Positions 7,676 through 16,311 of a stretch of DNA of 64,000 nucleotides are shown piece by piece. Positions within the stretch are counted from its first letter, which is position 1. Every line of letters starts with the position of its first letter. This stretch comes from Planctomycetota bacterium. GTDB lineage: Bacteria > Planctomycetota > Planctomycetia > Gemmatales > HRBIN36. The notes under the pieces are model-generated. The model did no database searches. It was not told where the DNA came from and saw nothing but the letters and a program-made list of their open reading frames with translations. The position numbers and the translations under genes were made by a program. Location: positions 104,012-168,011 of the forward strand of contig JACTMY010000017.1 in the NCBI GenBank assembly GCA_014584395.1, in the 5' to 3' direction.

Positions 7676-8756
7676 ATGGAACAGTCCATGTCGCATCGAC
7701 TTATCCAGCCCAACTCATGCAAGCGCTTTGGGCTTACCCTGGTCGAAATGCTGGTTTCCCTGGGCATCATCGTGCTGTTGATCGCTCTGCTGCTTCCCGC
7801 CATTCAGCGCGTCCGTGCAACGCTCGACGCCATGGTCTGTGCCTCGCGGCTCCGGCTAATGGGGCTGGCCGCTCACCATTATGACACGGATCATGGCCGC
7901 TTGCCGCCGGGGTACATTGGTCCAGCATACGATGAAGAAGAAGCGTTTCCTGACCATTTCAAACGAGGGCAATGGATGGGCCATTTCCCTTTACTGTTAC
8001 CCTATCTCGACCAGCAGATTATTGCTCGGGAATTTGATTATGACTTGAATTTAGACCTGGTCTCCCCTTATCCTTGGTTTTTTTAAGTCAACAGCAAATG
8101 ACATTAATGATTCTTTATATATGATAGTACATAATAAAATGAAAATATTTACATGCCCTTCAGTAGCTCCCTATTTTCCAGAAGTGGGTATGTTCCCAGC
8201 ACCAGGGGGCGGGACCATGGTTGCCTCACATGTCTTTAATAGTCTTGAATTGGGGGCTTTCACATCGGGATTCAAAGACGACTACTCGAAAACCTCAGCT
8301 TATTTCCCATTGGGAGTAACGCATTATGTCGGCGTGGCGGGGTGCGGCACAGGTTCACACCCAGCATACAACCTCTTTGCAGGCATCTATACCAATCGTT
8401 CAAAGGTGTCCCTGGCACAAATCACAGCCAATGACGGCACCAGCAACACTTTGCTCTACGGCGAAGCCTGCGGATCGCAATGGCTTGGAAGTCGTTTCGA
8501 ATCCATGGATCTTTCATGGTTCGGTGTCAGTGCCTTGGGCACCTATGGCGGACTGCATCACCCGCGCACGGGGCAGGTCATTCACTTCAGCGGCTATCAC
8601 CCCGGTGGTGTGCAGTTTTGTTTTGCTGATGGCTCCATTCGCGTGGTCCGACGCGGGACCACCACCGATCGGGACACTCCTGATTGGTATGTGCTGCAAG
8701 AGTTAGCGGGATGGCGCGAAGGCGGGCGAAGCGATAAAAGCTCGTTGATCGACTAA
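7676..8756 (+). pseudogene. DUF1559 prepilin-like protein, frameshifted in a T7 run
   Basis: ATG 7676 begins one base after the previous stop. The leader is basic and followed by FGLTLVEMLVSLGIIVLL, a type IV pilin-like signal with Glu at +5. The first frame ends after YPWFF in TTTTTTT (8079-8085). Taking out one T gives FFKSTANDINDSLYM and joins the downstream frame, which carries FTCPS, DGTSNTLLYGE and the C-terminal H-X9-DG motif (HPGGVQFCFADG). With the frame restored it is about 359 residues. The stretch around 8090-8160 is unusually AT-rich. This is the second DUF1559 member of the cluster. Confidence 0.75.
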
Positions 8757-8947
8757 CCTGATGCATGTCATTGCCACTTCCCTAGCCGCGGCCAGGTTGC
8801 CAGGTTTGCCCAGTCTTTCCGAACGTCAGGTCGTTCCCGGTTCGCCACGGCAGTTGGGCTTGTTCCAATTCTTCTTCCTGATATAAGTTGCGTTCGAGAT
8901 CGTTGGACCACAGGCCGTCCGCGATGCCGTCAGGGAGGATGGATTGC

Positions 8948-9988
8948 ATGGCCGCCGCTTTACCCGTTGCCGTTCGCTTTCGACCCGCGCGCTGCTCGCT
9001 GCGGCGCACGGCCACCACGCCGCTCGTTTCGGTGGTGATTGTCAATTATCGTCGCTGGGAAGAGACGGCGGCCCTCGTCGATCAACTGATCCATGGCCAG
9101 CACATCTATCGCGATCGCATCGAAGTCATCGTCATCGACAACGCCTCTCCGAACAGTCCGATCGAGGATCAACTGCGCGGCAACTCGCGCGTCAAACTCA
9201 AGCGCTTGGCGGAAAATCGCGGCTTCTCGGCCGGCGTCAACGCCGGCTGCGCCGAAAGCGGCGCGGATTGGATTCTCGTCCTGAACCCCGACGTCATTCT
9301 TTGCCCCGGGTTCGTCGACTTGCTTTGCGCGGCGGCCTTGGACGTCGATGAGGATGCCCGTCATGGGGCGCCCGTGGGCATCGTCGGCTTCCAGCTTCGC
9401 AACCGCGACGGCAGCCGCCAGCTTTCCACCGGGCTGTTTCCTTCGCTGCCGCGGATGCTGCTCGGCCTGCTCAAACCCCGGCAAACGCGCAAGTATTTCG
9501 ATACGGAAAACAACGATCGGCAGCGCGTCCCGTGGGTCACGGGCAGTTGCATGCTGCTGCGCCGCCAGTGCCTCGAAAATTTAGGCGGCTTCGATGAGGA
9601 TTACTTCCTCTATTACGAGGACGTCGACGTGTGCCGCCGGGCGGAGGATCAAGGCTGGTCGGTGTGCTATGACCCGGCTCTCGAGGCGGTGCATCTCGAC
9701 CCGCTGCAGAATCGCCTGCTGACGGGCACGATGCGCGCCGTCACCCGCCATGCTTCCTTGACTTACTTCCGCAAGCACCGTTCGTCCTGGTCCTTCTGGG
9801 GCCTGGCTCAGATCGTGCGGCTCGAAGCGCGGCTGCGGCGTCTTTGGTTCCGATGGAACAAGAAGGATCAGGAAGCCTGGATCGCGGAGCAGATGGATGC
9901 ACTGTGCGCCGCTCTGCTGCGCGGCCAACCGCGAGAGGCCCGGCGGCTGCTCGAACAGGTCCTCCAGGCTGCCGGGATGAAGGCGTAA
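8948..9988 (+). CDS. Family 2 glycosyltransferase (rhamnosyltransferase-like)
   Basis: A 346-residue protein. The ATG at 8948 is preferred because GGGAGG ends nine bases upstream; an ATG at 8939 abuts the Shine-Dalgarno. The GT2 (GT-A) fold is shown by VSVVIVNYRRWEE near the N-terminus, VIDNASPN, ENRGFSAGVNAG, the metal-site-like LNPDV, and the acceptor-side signature YYEDVDVCRRAEDQGW. The order is that of WbbL-type sugar transferases that extend surface polysaccharides from nucleotide sugars in the cytoplasm. The next gene, 59 bases on, is a second GT2, so the two probably act in one glycan pathway. Donor and acceptor cannot be read from sequence. Confidence 0.88.
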   Translation: MAAALPVAVRFRPARCSLRRTATTPLVSVVIVNYRRWEETAALVDQLIHGQHIYRDRIEVIVIDNASPNSPIEDQLRGNSRVKLKRLAENRGFSAGVNAGCAESGADWILVLNPDVILCPGFVDLLCAAALDVDEDARHGAPVGIVGFQLRNRDGSRQLSTGLFPSLPRMLLGLLKPRQTRKYFDTENNDRQRVPWVTGSCMLLRRQCLENLGGFDEDYFLYYEDVDVCRRAEDQGWSVCYDPALEAVHLDPLQNRLLTGTMRAVTRHASLTYFRKHRSSWSFWGLAQIVRLEARLRRLWFRWNKKDQEAWIAEQMDALCAALLRGQPREARRLLEQVLQAAGMKA

Positions 9989-10047
9989 GCCAGCCAACGG
10001 CCGCCTTCGCGGCGCATGCCGTCGGACCACACCCGCGGACGGACCCC

Positions 10048-10965
10048 ATGAGACTTTCCATCATCATTCCCTGCCACGATCGAACCGACTTGCTCGCGGC
10101 GTGTCTGCGCTGCGTGTTGGCGCATGCTCCGGAGGATGCGGAGATCATCGTCGTGGACGATGCTTCCCTGGACAGGAAGGTCGCTCTCGCGGCCGAGGCG
10201 TTGCCGCGCGTCCAGGTGCTGCGTTTACCCAAACGAGGGGGGTTTTGCGTTGCCGTCAATGCCGGGGTGCGGCATGCCCGGGGGGACGTGGTCGCGCTGC
10301 TCAACGATGACACGGAGATTCAACCGGGCTGGGCTGAGCCTGCCCTGCGGCATTTTCAGCGGCCCGAGATCGCCGCGGTGGCGTCGCTGATTCTCGCCTG
10401 GCCGAGAGGAGACCGGATCGATTCGGCGGGCGACCTGTATCATCCCGCTGGCTGGGCGCGCAAGCGCGGCCGAGGGCAGCCGCTTGAGGAGCCCTATCTG
10501 CGACCCGGTCCGATCTACTCCGCATGTGCGTGCAGCGCGTTTTACCGCCGCTCGGCACTGCTGGCCGCGGGGGGATTCCCCGAGGAATTCGGCGCTTATT
10601 TCGACGATGTGGAGGTCGGACGGCGGCTGCGGCAGGCGGGCTGCGAGGTTTGGTACGAACCGGCTTCGCGAGTGCTGCATCATGGCTCGGCCAGCCATGG
10701 CAGGACGCCGTCTCCTGAATGGATGGCTCAGCAGTCATGCAATGAGGAGCGGCTTTTTTGGCGGCATCTTGCCCCGGCGGCAAGCTGGCGGTTTATCCCG
10801 CTTCACGCCGTCCTGCTTCTGGGCAAAGCCTGGCTGCGCTGGCAAGAGGATCGACTGCGGCCCTTCCTGGCAGGGCGGCTCGCGGCGTGGGGCGAATTGT
10901 GCCTTGCGATGCTGGCTTGGAGGTTGCCTTCACATCAGCATCACCCCGCCGGTCCACCACCATAG
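10048..10965 (+). CDS. Family 2 glycosyltransferase
   Basis: A 305-residue GT2 enzyme. The ATG at 10048 opens directly on the first beta strand (MRLSIIIPCHDRTDLL), which fits the family; longer in-frame extensions upstream lack such signals. Further GT2 signs are VVDDASLD, FCVAVNAGVRHARG, the DxD-type LLNDDTE, and FDDVEVGRRLRQAG near the acceptor site. It follows the first glycosyltransferase in the same direction and is probably co-transcribed. Its 3' end overlaps the convergent M48 protease gene by 36 bases. Confidence 0.86.
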   Translation: MRLSIIIPCHDRTDLLAACLRCVLAHAPEDAEIIVVDDASLDRKVALAAEALPRVQVLRLPKRGGFCVAVNAGVRHARGDVVALLNDDTEIQPGWAEPALRHFQRPEIAAVASLILAWPRGDRIDSAGDLYHPAGWARKRGRGQPLEEPYLRPGPIYSACACSAFYRRSALLAAGGFPEEFGAYFDDVEVGRRLRQAGCEVWYEPASRVLHHGSASHGRTPSPEWMAQQSCNEERLFWRHLAPAASWRFIPLHAVLLLGKAWLRWQEDRLRPFLAGRLAAWGELCLAMLAWRLPSHQHHPAGPPP

Positions 10966-12423
10966 CAAACCGTTCACCGACGCCAAGACGACAAAGAGCA
11001 GCAGCTTGGCCAGGCGAGCGCGGCGCAGGAACCGCTCTTCCTTGTCTGGTTGCACGATCAGCTCTTCCAAAAACTGCACCCGGCTGGCGATGCTCCCATG
11101 CCGCCAACTGGGCCGTTCGCGGCTCAGGCCATTCACTTCCGCCACGCGCTCCAAGGCCGAGATGAAGACGCGGATGCCATGGGGGTGCAGCGCCTGGGGA
11201 TGATTTTCCTCGACGACCACGTGGCGCAGGTAGCCGTTGTGTTCGTGCATGACGGTGGCGACGCTCACCAGGGGCAGCGGCTTCACGGCCTTGCAGCCGA
11301 ACAAATCGGCTTGCCGTTCGCAAGTGCGCATCAACCAGCCAAAGGCAAGCCACACGTACAGCCCCACGCCGGTCAAGACCAGACCATAGGCTATAGCATC
11401 GCCGATGCTCAGGCCGTGCAGTTCCCAACCGGGCAGCGGCGCGGGCCAGCGCTGGGATAGATCATTGACCAGCCATTGCCCCAGCAAGGAAAACCCCAGG
11501 ATGCTCAGCAGGGCGAACACCAGGAACTGAAAGAAATGGCGGTAGCGCAAATGGCCAAGCTCATGACCGAAGACGGCTTCGATTTGCTCGGGATGCAGGG
11601 TTTCAATCAACAGGTCGCTGAGGATGACGTAGCGAGGCCGCGGCAGAAAACCGGTGACCAGGGCGTTGGCCAATTTGCGATGCGTATTCCACAGAAGGAT
11701 GTCGGTGCAGCGAAAGCCCAGACGGTCGGCCAAGGCTTCCAGCTCATGCCGCAAAGGGCCAGCCGGCAGCCGCAGCGTGGGCAGGACGAACGTGAAAAGC
11801 CAAGGGAGGATCGGCAGCATGAGGGCCAGCCAGCCGAGTTGCAGCCAGGAATAGAGTTCGCTGTCATAGGTCAATTCGGGGAAGAGCCATCGGGCCGTGC
11901 CGTTGAGGGTGATGAGCAAGGTGCCCACGGTCAGGGGCATGCCCCACTGCTGCCGAGCCTGGAAAACGAGATACTCGCGCTTCGACCAAAAGGGATGCAG
12001 ATAAGCGGCCTGGCTGGTGGCATGGAAGGCCTGTTCGACGCGGTGAAATGCACTCCACTCCAGCAAGACCATCAACAGGTATGGCAAGAGCGTCAGGGCT
12101 TCCCGAATAAGCCAGATCGACTTCAGGCGGAATACGTCGTTGACCAGATGATCCCAATGCAGCCCCCACAGGCAATAGGCATAGACGATGACCGGCAGCA
12201 CGACGAACGCCATCCGGATGCGCAGATACACCTTGAGCAGCGGCTGTCGGCGATCCGGGGCTTTCCAAAGGCGGCGCGTGAGAAACGTCGTGACGATCTC
12301 GCTTAAGAAGCCCACGCAGAGGATCGAGCAGCCGACGAGGGTCAAGCTGAGCGCGCGGTCGAAGGAGTCGGGAACGGGGCGATCCAGCGAGGCCAAAAGG
12401 AAGACGAAGATCAGCAGAAACAT
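10930..12423 (-). CDS. M48-family membrane metalloprotease
   Basis: A 497-residue multi-spanning protein with hydrophobic helices near residues 3-20, 30-50, 70-95, 110-130, 155-220 and around 305-350. The M48 zinc site is visible: HELGH at residues 287-291 (His287, Glu288, His291), with Glu369 of a CERQAD motif as likely third ligand. These are the marks of HtpX / CAAX-prenyl-protease-like enzymes that cut membrane or misfolded proteins on the cytoplasmic side of the inner membrane. It is longer than HtpX (about 290) and closer in size to Ste24-type or planctomycete M48 proteins. It is convergent with the glycosyltransferase gene and overlaps it by 36 bases. Confidence 0.85.
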   Translation of the reverse strand: MFLLIFVFLLASLDRPVPDSFDRALSLTLVGCSILCVGFLSEIVTTFLTRRLWKAPDRRQPLLKVYLRIRMAFVVLPVIVYAYCLWGLHWDHLVNDVFRLKSIWLIREALTLLPYLLMVLLEWSAFHRVEQAFHATSQAAYLHPFWSKREYLVFQARQQWGMPLTVGTLLITLNGTARWLFPELTYDSELYSWLQLGWLALMLPILPWLFTFVLPTLRLPAGPLRHELEALADRLGFRCTDILLWNTHRKLANALVTGFLPRPRYVILSDLLIETLHPEQIEAVFGHELGHLRYRHFFQFLVFALLSILGFSLLGQWLVNDLSQRWPAPLPGWELHGLSIGDAIAYGLVLTGVGLYVWLAFGWLMRTCERQADLFGCKAVKPLPLVSVATVMHEHNGYLRHVVVEENHPQALHPHGIRVFISALERVAEVNGLSRERPSWRHGSIASRVQFLEELIVQPDKEERFLRRARLAKLLLFVVLASVNGLLWWWTGGVMLM

Positions 12424-12533
12424 GGACGCAAGGATTCCTGGTGAACCATGGACAAGTTTCCTTCATTTTACCATTCAAGTCCAGTTGGCCATGAGAAATG
12501 TGCATGAAAGCAAGGTGGAAGAATGCACCGGAC

Positions 12534-12570
12534 AAAAAAGAGCCAGGCACGGCTCGGGGAGCGTGCCTGG
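12534..12570 (-). terminator. Rho-independent terminator for the PEP-CTERM protease gene
   Basis: On the minus strand, the 9-bp stem CCAGGCACG / CGTGCCTGG (12562-12570 with 12543-12551) has a 10-base loop and is followed by CTC and six T (12534-12539 as A on the plus strand). It lies 58 bases past the stop of the minus-strand gene ending at 12628. Confidence 0.8.
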
Positions 12571-12627
12571 GATAAGATGCAAAATGCGCTGGATGGATCG
12601 GCCCTGGCAAGGCGCCAGTGCGGTCAT

Positions 12628-13998
12628 TTACATGGTCGATGCCGATTCCGATGAAACGTTTTGGCCGAGCTTGCGGCGGCGGTAGTAGTGGAAGCCATAA
12701 CCCGCGACGCCCAGGCCGATAAGGGCCATCGTCGAGGGTTCGGGGATGGTGACAAAGCCCGTCAGAAAATAGGAGCCCATGTCGTAAAAATAAGCGGGGT
12801 CCCAATCGCCGTTTGGCCCCAGGCTCGCATTCTTGCCGCCCGCGCTGGAGACCTCGATGTAGTATCTGCCCGCTGCCAGAGTGATGTTGATGGTTTCACT
12901 TAGGCTGGGAGTGTCGGAAATGGCCACCTGGTTGCCATTGATGTCCAGGATGCGGAGTGTGGCGTCGAGGGAAGCGTCGGGATCGGGCACGCCGGGCGTG
13001 ATCCATTGACCGCCAGCGTTGACGCGGATGGAGGCCGGGCCGCCCGAAGTGTCGAAAACGAAAAAGCCGCGCGTGTAATTATCAACGCCGATGGGTTGCG
13101 GGTTGGTGTTGCTGACCGGGACAATGATGCCGCGGGCCAGGGTAAAGTCGATGATGTGGCTCGTGGCGGATTGAAAGGGCAAAGCCGTGGCCGTGGCCAA
13201 GGTGCGGCCGATGCCGTCGTTGATGAAGTTGCCCATGCCGGAATTTTGCCGGATGCGCAGCGGATCGTTTTGGGTGGTGCTGCCGCTAACCTTGCCCAAA
13301 CGCCATACGCTGCGAGCGGCACTGTAGGCCACGCCCATGGTGGGGGCGATGACTGAGGAATTGTTGTTGCGGGAATATTCGTTGACGCGCGTGGTACCGA
13401 TATAATCGCCTTGGTGGCTGAGTCCCGCGGCATGGCCGACTTCGTGAGCGGAGGCAGTGAAGATGTTGTGGAAAGCCGTGTAGCCGCCTAAGCGGCCGGG
13501 AAAGACCCAGTTGGTGGCGCGTCCTTGCGTCTGTGCCGTGGCCCAGACATTGACGAAGGAGACGCCGCCGGCGCCGCTGTAAAAGCTGGAATTCGGGTTG
13601 CCAATGATGGTATGCATCAAGCGCGGCGTGGCGTCATAATAGGCCAGCCGCTGGGCATCGCTGCCCGCTTGGCCTGCCGCCACAGCGGGGTCGACTGTGG
13701 TGACATTCACGTTGAATGGGGCATAAGCCTCGGCGATCCGCGCCCAGATATTTTTGATGTTGGCCTGCTCGGCTGCCGTGAAGGTGGAGCCGGTTTGGTT
13801 GTTGTAGGCGGGGATATTGCCTGGTGTGCCACTGCCCCAGGTTCCCGGGTAATCGAAGCCGCTAAAGTTCACATAAAGCGTGTAGGCAGCTCCCGGCCGG
13901 CTATTGAAGGCGGGAGCCAAGGGATGAGATTGCGTCCAAGCCGCATGAACAAATCCCAGACCGAGGACGATGGCAAGTAGGGTTCGCCGTGGAGACAT
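12628..13998 (-). CDS. Secreted metzincin-like metalloprotease with PEP-CTERM anchor
   Basis: A 456-residue protein. The ATG at 13998 has GAGG nine bases upstream and starts a signal peptide (RRTLLAIVLGLGFVHAAWTQ). The zinc motif HEVGHAAGLSH (His185, His189, His195) fits the metzincin HExxHxxGxxH pattern, and APTMGVAY, about 30 residues later, looks like the Met-turn. A beta-rich domain follows, resembling the pre-peptidase C-terminal type. The tail has PEPSTMALIGLG, a hydrophobic helix and a YRRRK end: the PEP-CTERM sorting signal processed by exosortase. It is probably exported and surface-bound or released. No exosortase gene is in the window. It is a single gene with its own terminator. 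Confidence 0.85.
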   Translation of the reverse strand: MSPRRTLLAIVLGLGFVHAAWTQSHPLAPAFNSRPGAAYTLYVNFSGFDYPGTWGSGTPGNIPAYNNQTGSTFTAAEQANIKNIWARIAEAYAPFNVNVTTVDPAVAAGQAGSDAQRLAYYDATPRLMHTIIGNPNSSFYSGAGGVSFVNVWATAQTQGRATNWVFPGRLGGYTAFHNIFTASAHEVGHAAGLSHQGDYIGTTRVNEYSRNNNSSVIAPTMGVAYSAARSVWRLGKVSGSTTQNDPLRIRQNSGMGNFINDGIGRTLATATALPFQSATSHIIDFTLARGIIVPVSNTNPQPIGVDNYTRGFFVFDTSGGPASIRVNAGGQWITPGVPDPDASLDATLRILDINGNQVAISDTPSLSETINITLAAGRYYIEVSSAGGKNASLGPNGDWDPAYFYDMGSYFLTGFVTIPEPSTMALIGLGVAGYGFHYYRRRKLGQNVSSESASTM

Positions 13999-14273
13999 GA
14001 AATGACGCCTCGCTTGGTAAAATGAAGACATAACAGAGCCATGATCCATGGAGCAGGATCAAAAAAGGTAATACCATCTTTCATTTTCTCTGGGACGAAC
14101 GCAAGCGGAATCGATCTCGAATATCGCCGATTTTTTTGTTTCAAAAAGAGGCATTGCGGGCAAATCATGCAGAACGGGCCACGCGCTGCTCGTTCCGTTT
14201 CGAACTCGTGGCGTGGGGGAAATCCTTGTGATATGCTCGGTTGGAAGAGCCTGAACGGGAGGATGGATGATTG

Positions 14274-14720
14274 ATGGAAGTCACAGTCTGGCTCATGCTG
14301 ATCGCCGCGATGGGAGGCGTGGTTCTTTTCTTTTGCGGGTTGATGTGGACCCTGGCGCACGTCAGCGGCTGGAGGCAACTGGCCGCGGACTACCCCGCGA
14401 ATGAATTGATCCAAGGCCAGACCATCTGGACGGGGAGCGTGCTGTTCGGTTGGCTCATGGGGTACAACAATGGCGTCATCATGACCGCGAACGGCGAAGG
14501 ATTAAGGCTTTCTCTTTGGCCGCTGATCCGCATTGGCCATCCCCCCATCTTCCTGCCATGGAGTGAAATGCAAGCCAGCGCGTCCAACTATTTGTGGTTA
14601 AAGATGCTGCGGATTCGCATGGATCGATCGACCATTTCGTTCCGCATTCCGGCCGAATTGGTCAGCCAGCTCCGCGCCGGCTTGGAATTGCCGATTCAGC
14701 CAGAGCAATCCAAACCGTGA
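14274..14720 (+). CDS. Small membrane-anchored hypothetical protein
   Basis: A 148-residue protein. The ATG at 14274 is preceded by GGGAGG about ten bases away; other nearby ATGs are in frames that stop at once or do not match. Residues 6-30 form one transmembrane helix (WLMLIAAMGGVVLFFCGLMW). The rest is soluble and contains a run (GEGLRLSLWPLIRIGHPPIF, then LPWSEMQ) that resembles small PH-like domain proteins, where a membrane-anchored beta sandwich is common. I cannot assign a function. It is convergent with icd; only 28 bases separate the two stops. Confidence 0.7.
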   Translation: MEVTVWLMLIAAMGGVVLFFCGLMWTLAHVSGWRQLAADYPANELIQGQTIWTGSVLFGWLMGYNNGVIMTANGEGLRLSLWPLIRIGHPPIFLPWSEMQASASNYLWLKMLRIRMDRSTISFRIPAELVSQLRAGLELPIQPEQSKP

Positions 14721-14748
14721 TGGGGTTGCACGCTGCAATAATCGGTCT

Positions 14749-16224
14749 CTAATCCTCGCCCTGGGCCTTGGTCCAGCCGGGCTGGCCGTCGAATTCCTGC
14801 AGCTTTTCCAAATGAGCCCACTTCAGGCCGTTCGCCGTCAACCGTTGGAGCATGTCGTAAATCTGGGCGTCGCTCACGCTGGCGGTTCCATCCTTCAACA
14901 TCACCCGGCAGCGGTATTGGTCGTTCACGTCAATGACCGTTCCGGTCGGCGGGTAGACCTTCGTGCCGCGGCTGGAGCACATCTTCAGATTGAAATCGGA
15001 GCCGGCAATCGCTTTCTCCACCGTCTTGCCAAGTTCCTCGGGAAAGAGATTCGACTCCAGGAAACAATCCAAACCTGCCACGCGGCGGCTCTTTACTTTG
15101 ACGAAGTCCGGGGCCGCCGGAATCTCGGGCATCTTGATCGGCTTATACTCGCGCACTTTCCACTTGGAAGGCTTCTTGCCGAGGTTCTTGATGATCTCGT
15201 CGGTGTATTGGGTGGTGCCGGCGTTCTTGCCGCTGTCGTAGCCCACCACGTCGCCGGTGCGGACCTTGCCTTCTTCCAGGGTGACGAGCAACGCATTTTC
15301 GACGGCGTTGGCCGCTTCGAATTCGCCCAGGTAGCGGAGCATCATGATGCCCGAGCCAAGGACGGCCGTGGGATTGATCACGTTCTTGCCGGCGTATTTG
15401 GGAGCGGAGCCATGGACCGCCTCGAAGATGGCGATGCCGTTCCCCAGGTTGGCACTGGGCGCGAAGCCCAAGCCGCCAATCAAGGCGCTGGTCAGGTCGC
15501 TCATGATGTCGCCGTTCATGTTGGTCGTGACGATGACGTCGAACTGCTCGGGCCGCTTGACGAGTTGATGGCAGGCGTTGTCGATGATGATGTGCCAGCT
15601 TTCGATGTCCTTGTACTCCTTGGCCACTTCCTCGAAGGTGCGCTTGAGCATGCCCTCGGTCATCTTCATGATGTTGGACTTGGTGGCGCAGACGACGGAC
15701 TTGCGCCCCTCGCTGCGGGCGAACTCGAAGGCCAGCCGGGCGATCTTCTCGCAACCCTTGCGGCTGATGAGCTTCAGGCACTGGGCCACGCCGGGCGTCT
15801 GCATGTGCTCGATGCCGGCGTAAAGGTCCTCAACGTTTTCGCGAACGACAACCAGGTCGATGCCGCGTCCGGAGTAGGGCGTGGTCACGCCGGGCAGTTC
15901 GCGCACCGGGCGGATGTTGCCGTAGGTTTCGAACAGTTTTCGCAGGGTGACGTTGGCGGATTTTTCGCCGTAGCCCACCGGCGTGCCGAGCGGCCCCTTG
16001 AGGACGCAGCGGGTCTTGCGAATGGACTCGATGGTTTCCTGGGGAACTCCCGAAGCGATGCCCTGTTTGAAGACCGATTCACCGGCATGGCGGACTTCCC
16101 AAGCGATTTGGACGCCGGTGGCTTCGATGATGCGCCGGGTAGCTTCTACGCATTCGGGGCCGACGCCGTCGCCGGGGATGAGGGTCACCAGTTTCTTCCC
16201 GTCGGGGGTTAATTGAATAGCCAT
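14749..16224 (-). CDS. icd: Isocitrate dehydrogenase, Thermus-type long form
   Basis: A 491-residue enzyme that oxidises isocitrate to 2-oxoglutarate in the TCA cycle. The family is clear from LIPGDGVGPE at the N-terminus, the substrate loop EKSANVTLRKLFETYGNIRP, VVRENVEDLYAGIEH, the catalytic-lysine region and INPTAVLGSGIMML. A C-terminal domain of about 130 residues (after about 345) makes it longer than the E. coli type (about 416) and like the long Thermus / Rickettsia type. Cofactor preference cannot be fixed by eye. The start ATG at 16224 has AAGGAGA five to six bases upstream. It is a monocistronic unit flanked by an unrelated hydrolase gene. Confidence 0.92.
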   Translation of the reverse strand: MAIQLTPDGKKLVTLIPGDGVGPECVEATRRIIEATGVQIAWEVRHAGESVFKQGIASGVPQETIESIRKTRCVLKGPLGTPVGYGEKSANVTLRKLFETYGNIRPVRELPGVTTPYSGRGIDLVVVRENVEDLYAGIEHMQTPGVAQCLKLISRKGCEKIARLAFEFARSEGRKSVVCATKSNIMKMTEGMLKRTFEEVAKEYKDIESWHIIIDNACHQLVKRPEQFDVIVTTNMNGDIMSDLTSALIGGLGFAPSANLGNGIAIFEAVHGSAPKYAGKNVINPTAVLGSGIMMLRYLGEFEAANAVENALLVTLEEGKVRTGDVVGYDSGKNAGTTQYTDEIIKNLGKKPSKWKVREYKPIKMPEIPAAPDFVKVKSRRVAGLDCFLESNLFPEELGKTVEKAIAGSDFNLKMCSSRGTKVYPPTGTVIDVNDQYRCRVMLKDGTASVSDAQIYDMLQRLTANGLKWAHLEKLQEFDGQPGWTKAQGED

Positions 16225-16311
16225 GGCATCTCCTTCAAGGGGGGGTTCGGTGAAGGGGATTATAAAAAGGGACGCCGGAGCTTCAATAGGCCCGCACGGT
16301 TTCCGTTGGCT

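Noticed and set aside
14812..16212. Plus-strand 466-codon open frame across icd
   Set aside because: It lies entirely antisense to isocitrate dehydrogenase, whose motifs are complete.
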